A stretch of 64,000 bases of DNA from Sphingomonas sp. HDW15A (GTDB lineage Bacteria > Pseudomonadota > Alphaproteobacteria > Sphingomonadales > Sphingomonadaceae), in NCBI RefSeq assembly GCF_011301715.1, contig NZ_CP049870.1, forward strand, positions 1,922,001 to 1,986,000, read 5' to 3'. The first letter of the stretch is position 1, and every line of letters starts with the position of its first letter. This document shows, one piece after another, positions 56,271-64,000 of this stretch. Under the pieces are notes generated by a model. It was not told the DNA's origin, ran no database searches, and saw only the letters and a list, made by a program, of their open reading frames with translations. The position numbers were made by a program, and so were the translations under genes.

Positions 56271-57271
56271 AGTGCGCGGATTGCCGCGGCGAGCCGCCCG
56301 ACCGCCGCCATGTCCTGGTCCCAGCTCGTCACCAGCCGGATTTCCCCCGGCGCCCAATCGTAGAAGTCGAAACCCTGAGCGCGGAGTGCCGCCGCTTCCT
56401 CCGGGCTCATCCGGACGAACAGTTCATTGGCCTCGACGGCGTGGACCAGCCGTTCCGGCCCGCACGCCTCGGCGAGCGCTGAGGCCGCCGCGTTGGCCGC
56501 ACGAGCATTGCCGAGCCAGCGGTCCTCCTCGAGCAGGGCGAGGATCTGCGCGGCGGCATATCGGCCCTTGCTCATCAGGTGGCCGGACCGCTTTTTGAGG
56601 CGCCTCGCGCGATCGGCATGGCCAGGCGCGAAAAAGACGATCGCCTCGGCGTTCATTCCGCCATTCTTGACGAAGCCGAAGCTCAACGCATCGGCCCCCG
56701 CCCGCCAGGTCAGGTCGGCGGGCGAAGCCCCGGTCGATGCTGCGGCGTTGGCAAAGCGGGCGCCATCGATGTGGAAGTCAAGACCGAGCGACTTGCACAT
56801 CTCGCCCAGCGCCGCCGTTTCCGCCGGCGAATAGACCAGTCCATATTCGGTGGCGTTGGTGATGCTAAGGGCAGCCGGCTGGACCTGGTGAACGTCGGGG
56901 CGGACCCGGTCGAACGCGGACTTGACGGCGTTCGGAGTGACCTTGGCGCCAGGGCCGTCGAGCAGGGTCAGCTTTGCGCCGCCATTGTAGAAGGCCGGGG
57001 CGCCAGCCTCGTCATTCTCGATATGGGCATCGCGGTGGCAGAGGATTGCGCCTTCCGGCGGGCAGAGCATGGCGAGGGCGATACTGTTCGCCGCAGTTCC
57101 GGTGGTGACCCAGATTGCCTCGACATTCGTCTCAAACAGGTCGGAAAAGGCGCCGTCGAGACGCGCGCTCCACTGGTCGCCATCATAAGCGGTGTCGAGC
57201 CGGTTCGCGGATGCCAAAGCATCGAGCACTGCGGGATGGCACGGGGCCGCATTGTCGGAGAAGAAACGCAT
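56267..57271 (-). CDS. ltaE: Low-specificity L-threonine aldolase
   Basis: The 334-residue PLP enzyme of the aldolase type has FFSDNAAPCHPAVLDAL at the start, GTAANSIAL, HIDGARFANAAA (PLP-binding Asp) and the PLP lysine in LSFGFVKNGGMNAEA (Lys202). It cleaves threonine or allo-threonine to glycine and acetaldehyde. It is followed, with a 4-base overlap, by the EamA transporter gene. The family also includes phenylserine and 3-hydroxy amino acid aldolases. Confidence 0.88.
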   Translation of the reverse strand: MRFFSDNAAPCHPAVLDALASANRLDTAYDGDQWSARLDGAFSDLFETNVEAIWVTTGTAANSIALAMLCPPEGAILCHRDAHIENDEAGAPAFYNGGAKLTLLDGPGAKVTPNAVKSAFDRVRPDVHQVQPAALSITNATEYGLVYSPAETAALGEMCKSLGLDFHIDGARFANAAASTGASPADLTWRAGADALSFGFVKNGGMNAEAIVFFAPGHADRARRLKKRSGHLMSKGRYAAAQILALLEEDRWLGNARAANAAASALAEACGPERLVHAVEANELFVRMSPEEAAALRAQGFDFYDWAPGEIRLVTSWDQDMAAVGRLAAAIRAL

Positions 57272-57385
57272 TGCGACCCCGAATGGCGGGGCTGCCGCGG
57301 CGCGTCAATCGCGGGGAAGCCAGGCATGAGAATGGCGGCGGGGCCTTCCGGTCCCGCCGCCTAACCCAAGCGAACCTGAACGGGC

Positions 57386-57544
57386 TTAGAGCTCGTTCGA
57401 GACGTTGTTGAAAGTCGTGCCCAGCTTCGAACCGACGCTTTCCATCGCGGCGATGGCGGCGACGGCGATAAGAGCGGCAATCAGGCCGTATTCGATGGCA
57501 GTGGCACCGCGGCTGTCGCGAATCAGTTTGATGAACTTGGTCAT
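57386..57544 (-). CDS. Flp family type IVb pilin
   Basis: The 52-residue product is MTKFIKLIRDSRGATAIEYG followed by a hydrophobic helix and a polar tail ending VSNEL. RGATAIEYGLIAALIAV is the processing site and N-terminal helix of Flp pilins, cleaved by a TadV-type peptidase. GAGGGGATT precedes the ATG. No tad or cpa assembly genes are in the window. A TTAACC element, the half-site of the CtrA cell-cycle regulator that controls pilA in relatives, lies about 45 bases upstream of the start. Confidence 0.88.
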   Translation of the reverse strand: MTKFIKLIRDSRGATAIEYGLIAALIAVAAIAAMESVGSKLGTTFNNVSNEL

Positions 57545-57622
57545 GGTCAATCCCCTCGATCTGACGAGGAGAGAATCGCCCCAAAAGGTTAATAAGACGT
57601 TGCGGCTGCCGCTTGCCGGTGG

Positions 57623-57668
57623 ATCATCGAAAAAGGACCTGTCCCCCGGACAGGCCCTTTTTCGATGA

Positions 57669-57669
<1 letters not shown>
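57623..57669 (-). terminator. Strong bidirectional terminator hairpin after tRNA-Thr(GGT)
   Basis: An almost perfect 47-base inverted repeat: ATCATCGAAAAAGG (57623-57636) pairs with CCTTTTTCGATGAT (57656-57669), and CCTGTCC pairs with GGACAGG inside. Both strands end in a T run, so it can stop transcription from either side. Its last base is the first of the encoded CCA end of the tRNA. Confidence 0.8.
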
Positions 57670-57743
<74 letters not shown>

Positions 57744-57838
57744 ATGTCGGAAAAGACGGGCGGGCCTATGGCCGCTGGTGGACGGCGCGTCAAGGCAGGT
57801 CTTGGCGACACCGCGCCACGGGTTTAGCGCGGGTGCAT

Positions 57839-57967
57839 ATGACCAAGCCCGACAAGGAACGCGAAGAGCGGCTGGCTGCGGCGCTGCGTGAGAATCTGCG
57901 CAAGCGCAAAGCCCAATCACGGGCTTCGGCTCAGACCAGGGAAGAGACGAAGCCAGCCAGCGAATAG
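57839..57967 (+). CDS. Small charged conserved protein (42 residues)
   Basis: The product MTKPDKEREERLAAALRENL followed by RKRKAQSRAS is a short, highly charged helical peptide of a type often found in alphaproteobacteria, with the recurring RLAAALRENLRKRKAQ core. No function is known to me. It is too short for motif analysis, but the recognisable sequence supports it as real. Its 3' end overlaps a possible minus-strand reading frame by 37 bases. Confidence 0.65.
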   Translation: MTKPDKEREERLAAALRENLRKRKAQSRASAQTREETKPASE

Positions 57968-58086
57968 CCGATGTCGAGCCCCCGATTGAGCGCCACGCGC
58001 GGGCCGAGGATGTAAAGCGCTGCGAGCAGCCAGCCTAGCGCCATCCAGCCGATCGGGGCCTTGGCCCGCTGCAATGTCTGCATCAT
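57931..58086 (-). CDS. Possible 51-residue single-pass membrane peptide
   Basis: A minus-strand frame from tandem ATGs (58086, 58083) behind GGGGGGA encodes MMQTLQRAKAPIGWMALGWL and a hydrophobic segment continuing LAALYILGPRVAL, ending FVSSLV. The positive-inside N-terminus and one membrane helix look protein-like, but support is limited and it overlaps the small plus-strand gene antisense. Confidence 0.4.
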   Translation of the reverse strand: MMQTLQRAKAPIGWMALGWLLAALYILGPRVALNRGLDIGYSLAGFVSSLV

Positions 58087-58172
58087 TCCCCCCAAAACCT
58101 CGCTCGGCGCAATTCTCGCGCACTGCCGCGCCCGTCAACCGCCTTTCGTCGCAAGCCGGACTCGGTCCGGCG

Positions 58173-58547
58173 TTACTGGCCTTCCATCACGAAGGCATTG
58201 AGCTTGTTGCCATCGGGGTCGCGGAAATAGCCCGCGTAAAATCCGCCGCCACGGTCGCCCGGAGCGCCTTCGTCCGTGCCGCCATTGGCCAGCGCGATGT
58301 CATACAGGCGCTGGACTTGACCCTGGTCCTTCGCTTCCAGCGCGACCATGACCCCGTTGCCGACGCTGGCCGGATTACCATCGAACGGCCGGGTAATACC
58401 GATCCCCGCCCCGCCGCCCGGCTTGCCCCAGGCGATGAACTGGTCGTTCTCCATCATTCGCCCGACGCCCAGCTCGCCGCACAGCGCATCGTAGAATTTG
58501 GACGATTTTTCCCGGTCGTTGGTGCCGAGCGTCACATAACCGATCAT
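58173..58547 (-). CDS. VOC-superfamily (glyoxalase-like) protein
   Basis: ATG 58547 has GGAGG 6 bases upstream and gives a 124-residue product starting MIGYVTLGTNDREKSSKFYD. The two beta-alpha-beta-beta-beta units of the VOC fold are evident, ending with AGYFRDPDGNKLNAFVM, the typical metal-ligand glutamate or asparagine strand. The family covers glyoxalase I, dioxygenases and fosfomycin-resistance enzymes; the substrate is not evident. It stands alone, 52 bases after the aminopeptidase P stop on the same strand. Confidence 0.8.
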   Translation of the reverse strand: MIGYVTLGTNDREKSSKFYDALCGELGVGRMMENDQFIAWGKPGGGAGIGITRPFDGNPASVGNGVMVALEAKDQGQVQRLYDIALANGGTDEGAPGDRGGGFYAGYFRDPDGNKLNAFVMEGQ

Positions 58548-58599
58548 GATGGCCTCCATTGAGTTGCGCGCACGGAACATAGCGCGAACATTGTAGGGA

Positions 58600-60393
58600 T
58601 CAAAGCGGTTTGCACTGTTCCTCGAGCCAGGCCAGGTCATCGCCCTTGAGCTGGGGCCCGATGATCCGGAGAACATCGGCGTGATAGGCATTGAGCCAGT
58701 CGCGCTCCTTCGCCGACAGCATTTCGGCGACGACCAGCTTTTTGTCGATCGGCGCGAAGGTCAAAGTCTCGAAGCCGAGCATGTCTTTCTCGGCGCCTTC
58801 GATCTTCTTTTCGACGACGAGCACGAGGTTCTCGATCCGGATGCCATATTCGCCCGCCTTGTAATAGCCGGGCTCGTTCGAGAGGATCATGCCCGCGGCG
58901 AGCGGCTCGTCACCCCCCGCCTGGCTGGACCCGACCGGGGAGATTCGCTGCGGCCCTTCATGCACGCTGAGGAAGCTGCCGACGCCGTGGCCGGTGCCAT
59001 GGGCATAATCGACCCCGGCCTCCCACAATGCGCGGCGAGCGAAGCTGTCGAGCTGAGATCCGCGAGTGCCTTTCGGGAATACCGCATTGGCAATCGCGAT
59101 GTGGCCTTGGAGAACACGCGTAAAGCGGTCGCTCATCTCGTCCGTCGGCTCGCCGACCGGCACGGTACGCGTGATGTCCGTGGTGCCATCCTGATACTGG
59201 CCGCCGCTATCGACGAGATAGAGCGTGCCGGGCTTGAACGGCAGGTTCGATTCCGCTGTGCCCTTGTAGTGCGGCAACGCACCGTTGGGCCCGAACGCCG
59301 AGATGGTGTCGAAGCTGAGGTCGCGAAGATCGCCATGCTCGCGGCGCAGGCCCTCCAGCTTGTCAGCGGCGATCATCTCGTCGAGCTCGCCGTTGGGCGC
59401 CTCCTCCTGGACCCATTTCAAGAACCGCGAAACCGCCGCGCCATCGCGCGCCTGCGCAGCCTTGTGGCCGCCGATCTCTGCCTCATTCTTGATCGCCCGG
59501 GGCAACACGGTCGGGTCGCGGCGCTTCAGGATCCGCGCGCCGCCCTCTTCCAGCGCCTGGCCGATCGCAGCCACCGAACGTTCCGGGTCGACGACCACGA
59601 GCTTGCCGCTGAGGGTCTTGAGATAGTCCTCGAACGCGTCGCGTTCGTGCAAGCGGACGCCGTTTCCGAGATGTGCACGGACGTCATCGCCAATCTTCTC
59701 GCCAGCGACGAACAGGTCGGCCGTGCCATCCTTGTGCGCCACCGCAAAGGCCAAAGCGACCGGGGTTCGCGAGACGTCGGCACCGCGAACGTTCAAGGTC
59801 CATGCGATCGAATCCAGCGCTGCGAGAACCGCGGAATCCGCGCCCTCCTTTTCGAGCCAGTCGGCAATGTCGTGGCGCTTCTCGGCACTCGACTTGCCGG
59901 CAAGCGCATCAGGCTGGACGATCAGCCGCGCCTTGGACGGCCCGGGCTGGTCCGACCACACCTTATCGATCGGGTTCTGTCCAACCGGCACGAGCTCGGC
60001 GCCTTTGGCAGCGAGTTGCTCCGTCGCCATTCGCACCCATTCACCGGTATGAAGCCAGGGATCGTAGCCGATGCGCGCTCCCGAAGGCGCATTGTCCTTC
60101 AGCCATTGCGCGACGCTGGTTTCCGGAACGGACTGGTAGCTCCACTCGGTCGGGCTGACCTGCTGGCGGACCTGGATGGTGTAGCGTCCGTCGGTGAATA
60201 TCGCGGCCTCCTCTGGCAGGACCACGGCACTTCCCGCTGAGCCCTTAAAACCGGTGAGCCATTCGAGCCGCTGCGCGTAGCTTCCGACATACTCGCTCAT
60301 ATGCTCGTCGGTCAGCGGCACGACGAAACCGTCGAGGCGGTCGGCCTTCAATTGCTCGCGAAGGGCGGCAAGGCGATCGGCATAGCTGGACAT
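58600..60393 (-). CDS. Xaa-Pro aminopeptidase (M24B)
   Basis: The 597-residue protein is an aminopeptidase P of the long, three-domain type. The two N-terminal creatinase-like domains are followed by the pita-bread catalytic domain with metal ligands in LVDSGGQYQDGTTDITRTV (two Asp), HGTGHGVGSFLSVHEGP (His) and LSNEPGYYKAGEYGIRIENL (two Glu). It removes N-terminal residues before proline. It is divergent from a prolyl oligopeptidase gene across 115 bases, so both may take part in proline-peptide breakdown. Confidence 0.93.
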   Translation of the reverse strand: MSSYADRLAALREQLKADRLDGFVVPLTDEHMSEYVGSYAQRLEWLTGFKGSAGSAVVLPEEAAIFTDGRYTIQVRQQVSPTEWSYQSVPETSVAQWLKDNAPSGARIGYDPWLHTGEWVRMATEQLAAKGAELVPVGQNPIDKVWSDQPGPSKARLIVQPDALAGKSSAEKRHDIADWLEKEGADSAVLAALDSIAWTLNVRGADVSRTPVALAFAVAHKDGTADLFVAGEKIGDDVRAHLGNGVRLHERDAFEDYLKTLSGKLVVVDPERSVAAIGQALEEGGARILKRRDPTVLPRAIKNEAEIGGHKAAQARDGAAVSRFLKWVQEEAPNGELDEMIAADKLEGLRREHGDLRDLSFDTISAFGPNGALPHYKGTAESNLPFKPGTLYLVDSGGQYQDGTTDITRTVPVGEPTDEMSDRFTRVLQGHIAIANAVFPKGTRGSQLDSFARRALWEAGVDYAHGTGHGVGSFLSVHEGPQRISPVGSSQAGGDEPLAAGMILSNEPGYYKAGEYGIRIENLVLVVEKKIEGAEKDMLGFETLTFAPIDKKLVVAEMLSAKERDWLNAYHADVLRIIGPQLKGDDLAWLEEQCKPL

Positions 60394-60508
60394 GATGGAC
60401 TCCGTAGGTTCCGGGGCTCGGCTTTACGAAGCCCTGTACTTTTCCTACTCCTCAAAATGAAGTGCGGCGCTTCTACTTTGTGCGGCCGCTCATCGGGGGA
60501 GAGCGGAA

Positions 60509-62656
60509 TTGAAGCGTTCCAGCATCGTACTTGCGTCCATATTGGCAGCCACCATTTCCCCCCTATCCCCAGCCCCTGCCCAGAAAGCCTCCATGACCAA
60601 AACCAGCGACCTTCCGCCGCCGCCAAAGGCCGAGAAGCGCCCCTATAGCTACGAGCGGCACGGAATCCGGATCGAGGATCCCTACAACTGGATTCGCGAC
60701 AAGGGCTATCCAACGGTCGATGACAAGGACGTGCTCGACTATCTCAAAGCCGAGAATTCCTATTTCGAAGCGGCGATGAAGCCGCACGCGAAGCTCACCG
60801 AAGAGCTGTTCCAGGAGATGAAGGGGCGGATCAAGGAGGACGATTCGTCGGTCCCGCTCAAGCAGGGCGACTGGCTTTACTGGTCGGCGTTCAAGAAAGG
60901 CACGCAGTATCGCGACTGGTATCGAAAGCCGGTGGCCGGTGGGCCCGACCAGCTGATCTACAGCGAGAATGCAGAAGCCGAGGGCAAGGAATATTATAGG
61001 CTCGGCGCCTTTTCTGTCAGCCTCGACGGCAAGAAGCTAGCGACCCTGGTAGACGACGACGGGTCGGAGCGGTTCAAGCTGGTTGTTCGCGATCTCGCCA
61101 CCGGCAAGGACATCGAGACGGTAACCAAGGTCGGAATTGGAAACCCAGTCTGGACGAAGGATTCGAGCGGCCTCGTCTTCACCGAGGTCAACGACCAGTG
61201 GCGCAGCTATCGCGCCCGCTACTATCGCATTGGTGACGACCCGGCCAAAGCCGTCACGCTGTACGAAGAGAAGGACGACATCGCCTTCTCTGTCGGGGTC
61301 GACCGTACGACCGACGACAGCCTGATCATCATCTCGACTGGCAACAACAGCTCGAACGAGGTACGCATCCTTCCCGCGGACAAGCCGACCGCGCCGCTGA
61401 CGCTCATCAAGGCGCGCAAGCCGGATATGCAGTATGAGGTCGACGCGGCCCACGGCAAATTGTGGATCCTGACTAACGACAAGCACGTCAATTTCCGCAT
61501 CGCGAGTTCCGATCCGGCCGCGCCGGGCGAGTGGAACGAGGTCGTCGCCGGGAGCGACCGCACCTACCTGCGCGGAATTACCGCCCACCGCGATCACCTG
61601 CTCGTCACCAGCCGCGTGGACGGCCTCGACCAGCTTTTCCTGCGCGATTACGCCAGCGGGAACCAGGAACGCGTCCCGTTCGCCGAAGCCAGCTACAGCG
61701 CCAGCTTCGCTGGCAATCCCGAATATGCGCCAGCGTCATACCGCCTCGCTTATTCGTCGATGGTCACGCCGCAGACGGTCTACGATTATCATCCGGGGAC
61801 CAAGAAGCTGGAGGTCCGCAAGGTCCAGGAAATCCCCTCGGGCTACGACCCGTCGAAATATGTCACCGAACGGATGATGATTCCTGCCCGGGACGGCAAG
61901 CAGGTGCCGGTGTCGATCGTCCGGCTGAAAGATTTCAAGAAGGATGGTTCCGGCAAGCTCTTCGTCTACGGCTATGGCGCGTACGGATACGCCATCCCGC
62001 CCAGCTTCTCGACCTCGCGCCTGAGCCTGGTCGATCGCGGCTTCGCCTTTGCCATCGCCCACATTCGTGGCGGGGACGACCTGGGCTATCAGTGGTTCCT
62101 GGACGGGAAGCTCAAGAACCGCACCAACACGTTCAACGATTTCGTCGACGTGGCGAAAGGGCTGATCGCGGCAGGCTATGCAAGGCCCGGGCGCGTCGCC
62201 GCACAGGGCGGATCGGCCGGCGGCGAGCTGATGGGCGCTGTCGTCAACCAGGCGCCCGAGTTGTTCGGAGCGGTCGTTGCTGACGTGCCGTTCGTCGATG
62301 TGCTCAACACGATGCTCGACGACACGCTGCCGCTGACCCCGGGCGAGTGGACGGAGTGGGGCAATCCGATCACTGATCCCGAAGCGTTCAAGCTGCTTCG
62401 TAGCTACAGCCCCTATGACAATGTCGAAGCCAAGGCCTATCCGGCAATGCTGATCACCGGCGGGCTCAACGATCCGCGCGTGACCTATTGGGAGCCCGCG
62501 AAATGGACGGCCAAGCTTCGCGCGACCAAGACCGATAACAACCTTTTGCTGATGAAGATCAACATGGGCGCCGGTCATGGCGGCAAGTCCGGCCGCTGGA
62601 ACAGCCTAAACGAGGTGGCCGAAGCCTATACCTTCGTGCTGACGCAGATCCCGTGA
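60509..62656 (+). CDS. Prolyl oligopeptidase (S9A), exported
   Basis: From TTG 60509, behind GGGGAGAGCGGA, the 715-residue protein has a signal peptide (KRSSIVLASILAATI, cleavage near residue 25). ATG 60593 would remove the signal. The beta-propeller domain is followed by the alpha/beta hydrolase domain with nucleophile Ser569 in QGGSAGGELMG, the aspartate in TGGLNDPRV and the histidine in GAGHGGKSGRW. It cleaves proline-containing peptides, here probably in the periplasm. The start of the next gene overlaps its stop. Confidence 0.93.
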   Translation: MKRSSIVLASILAATISPLSPAPAQKASMTKTSDLPPPPKAEKRPYSYERHGIRIEDPYNWIRDKGYPTVDDKDVLDYLKAENSYFEAAMKPHAKLTEELFQEMKGRIKEDDSSVPLKQGDWLYWSAFKKGTQYRDWYRKPVAGGPDQLIYSENAEAEGKEYYRLGAFSVSLDGKKLATLVDDDGSERFKLVVRDLATGKDIETVTKVGIGNPVWTKDSSGLVFTEVNDQWRSYRARYYRIGDDPAKAVTLYEEKDDIAFSVGVDRTTDDSLIIISTGNNSSNEVRILPADKPTAPLTLIKARKPDMQYEVDAAHGKLWILTNDKHVNFRIASSDPAAPGEWNEVVAGSDRTYLRGITAHRDHLLVTSRVDGLDQLFLRDYASGNQERVPFAEASYSASFAGNPEYAPASYRLAYSSMVTPQTVYDYHPGTKKLEVRKVQEIPSGYDPSKYVTERMMIPARDGKQVPVSIVRLKDFKKDGSGKLFVYGYGAYGYAIPPSFSTSRLSLVDRGFAFAIAHIRGGDDLGYQWFLDGKLKNRTNTFNDFVDVAKGLIAAGYARPGRVAAQGGSAGGELMGAVVNQAPELFGAVVADVPFVDVLNTMLDDTLPLTPGEWTEWGNPITDPEAFKLLRSYSPYDNVEAKAYPAMLITGGLNDPRVTYWEPAKWTAKLRATKTDNNLLLMKINMGAGHGGKSGRWNSLNEVAEAYTFVLTQIP

Positions 62657-64000
62657 TGCTTCGGCTGGCCAAGGTGCTTGCACTCCTTGCTGCCGCGCCG
62701 GCGGTAGCGCAGGAGGTGACGGCGCCGGTGGAAACGACGGTCAGCCGCCATGGCGACACGTTCGTCGCGGAATTCACCTTCCCCCACGATGCCGCCGCCT
62801 GGGCCTTCTGGCGATCGACCCCGGCCGAAGACGACAAGAAATCGTGGCGGGCGCGAAGCTGGACCGTGCTCACGCCCGGAGTGACGATTCAGCGCCGCGG
62901 TCGGTATGATGCCCTTGTCGGCATCGGCGGCCGCCCGGTGCCGCGCAGGGTGCGGCTTCGGGTCGTCCCTTTCACGCGGGAGGTGCAGGCCGATTACGTG
63001 CCCGCCTTGCTGCTCGGCGGGCGAAGTGTCGCCTTGTTCGACGGGCATTTCAGCGCATTTTCGGTTCGCGATCCCGCCGCTCTCGACACGATGGGAGTCC
63101 AGCCCGACGAGAAGCTGATCTGCGACAGCGGCACCCGCGTTCGTTTCCTCGGCGGGCGGCGCCCCTTCCGTCTGGCCGGCGATGTAGAAGGTTACGCGAA
63201 AGGGATGAGTTCGGGCGCTTACGGCCTGTTCGACGTTCCGCGCCCGACGCTCACCAATGGCATCGCCACGGTCATCGATTCCGAAATGCCGCGCTGGTTC
63301 GCCGATTATCTGTCTACCTTCACGCCCGCGGCATTGCGCCATCTGCAATCCGGCCTCGGCCCGGCGGGCATCACGCAGCCGACCATCCTCGCCGCCTGGG
63401 AGGGTGCGGAACGCAACGGCGCAAGCATGAACGGCGGGACCCTGAAGGGTCTCATCCTGATGCGTGTCGACGGCAAGCAGGCACTTCATGAGTTGCCTGC
63501 GCTTCGCGACATGGCCCGCTGGTTCATCGCGCACGAGGCAGCGCATTTCTGGCTTGGCCAGGCGGTGGGCTACGAAGGCTCGGCGGACAACTGGGTCATG
63601 GAAGGCGGCGCGGACCTGCTTGCCGCCCGCACTGTGCAGCGGATCGATCCCTCCTATTCGCCGACGCCATTCCTGAATGACGCGATCCGCGATTGCGCCA
63701 AGGCGGCTAACAAGCCGGTATCGGCGGCGCCGGATCGCGGCGAGCCGCGCACGACCTATGCCTGCGGGACGGTCTTCGCGATGGTCGCCGAGCGCGCCGC
63801 CAAAGGGGACATCTTCGCCTTCACGCGCGGCCTTATCGACCGCCATCGGGCCAAGCGCGAAGTGAACTCCGCGGACTGGCTTGCCGAGCTTGACCGGGCC
63901 GGCGGCAGACCGGCGCTTTCGGGCGCAATACGCCGCTTGCTTCAGCAGGGATCGGCCGATCCCAAGGCGGATATTGCGGCGCTTCTTCGTGATGGGGGCA
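62656..64000 (+). CDS. Exported gluzincin-type metallopeptidase-like protein, 3' end cut by window
   Basis: An open frame from ATG 62656, overlapping the prolyl oligopeptidase stop by one base, runs to the end of the window (448 codons so far). It begins with a signal peptide (MLRLAKVLALLAAAPAVAQ, cleavage after AVA). Later it has HEAAHFW, a HExxH zinc motif, followed about 24 residues on by WVMEGGADLLAARTV, in which the Glu can be the third ligand, as in M1/M61 peptidases. It is probably a periplasmic peptidase or peptidase-derived protein co-expressed with the oligopeptidase. The family name is not certain. Confidence 0.8.
   Translation, partial: MLRLAKVLALLAAAPAVAQEVTAPVETTVSRHGDTFVAEFTFPHDAAAWAFWRSTPAEDDKKSWRARSWTVLTPGVTIQRRGRYDALVGIGGRPVPRRVRLRVVPFTREVQADYVPALLLGGRSVALFDGHFSAFSVRDPAALDTMGVQPDEKLICDSGTRVRFLGGRRPFRLAGDVEGYAKGMSSGAYGLFDVPRPTLTNGIATVIDSEMPRWFADYLSTFTPAALRHLQSGLGPAGITQPTILAAWEGAERNGASMNGGTLKGLILMRVDGKQALHELPALRDMARWFIAHEAAHFWLGQAVGYEGSADNWVMEGGADLLAARTVQRIDPSYSPTPFLNDAIRDCAKAANKPVSAAPDRGEPRTTYACGTVFAMVAERAAKGDIFAFTRGLIDRHRAKREVNSADWLAELDRAGGRPALSGAIRRLLQQGSADPKADIAALLRDGG

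Overview
The window is a GC-rich, densely packed bacterial chromosome segment. Gene content and protein style point to an alphaproteobacterium of the order Sphingomonadales (Sphingomonas/Sphingomicrobium-like): a 41-residue L36, zwf and glk side by side, the very large NAD-dependent glutamate dehydrogenase, a STAS-MlaE/MlaF/MlaD set with an auxiliary lipoprotein, and a sigma-EcfG-type promoter (GGAAC-N17-CGTT) in front of a small glycine-rich membrane protein. The assignment is an inference from gene content; no 16S gene is present.

Layout. 0-3 kb: rpmJ, a stress-type small membrane protein, and the tyrosine/homogentisate pair hmgA-fahA. 2.9-6.2 kb: zwf-panE facing away from glk. 6.2-16.2 kb: a fermentation block with two unknown small genes, pta-ackA, and on the other strand a serine dehydratase with a twin-arginine leader, an MFS transporter, pflB and pflA, closed by a TerB-like gene. 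16.3-24.9 kb: a signalling block with two hybrid histidine kinases, one carrying nine near-identical 92-residue HAMP repeats, and a divergent winged-helix/two-membrane-protein cassette; then tRNA-Thr(CGT). 25-32 kb: a PAS protein, the giant glutamate dehydrogenase and an ATP-grasp enzyme. 32-37.8 kb (minus): acyl-CoA ligase, a degenerate molybdenum-hydroxylase-like protein, hemH, phaB and a ribbon-helix-helix protein in one run. 37.9-41.7 kb (plus): lgt, midA, a GNAT gene, pgeF and a small membrane protein. 42-45 kb: a DASS-type permease and a cystathionine gamma-synthase-family gene with a structured leader. 45-47.8 kb (minus): a tight three-gene operon (CDP-alcohol transferase, nucleotidyltransferase, HAD phosphatase). 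47.9-51.4 kb: Mla-type lipid transport. 51-64 kb: peptidases (PepN, M48, aminopeptidase P, prolyl oligopeptidase, an HExxH protein), a transporter, a threonine aldolase, an Flp pilin and tRNA-Thr(GGT).

A striking technical or biological feature is that six protein genes (fahA, sdaA, lgt, midA, pgeF and a membrane protein) are each interrupted by one missing base in a G or C run, four of them within 3.2 kb. Because lgt is normally essential, uncorrected homopolymer errors in the sequence are the most economical explanation. The coordinates given for these genes span both fragments.

The best candidates for undescribed biology are: the CDP-alcohol transferase/nucleotidyltransferase/HAD operon, which has the activity set of phosphodiester headgroup pathways; the HAMP-array kinase locus with its divergent wHTH/DUF5985-like cassette; an apparently exported serine dehydratase in a fermentation block; and a molybdenum-hydroxylase-like protein that has lost its catalytic motifs.
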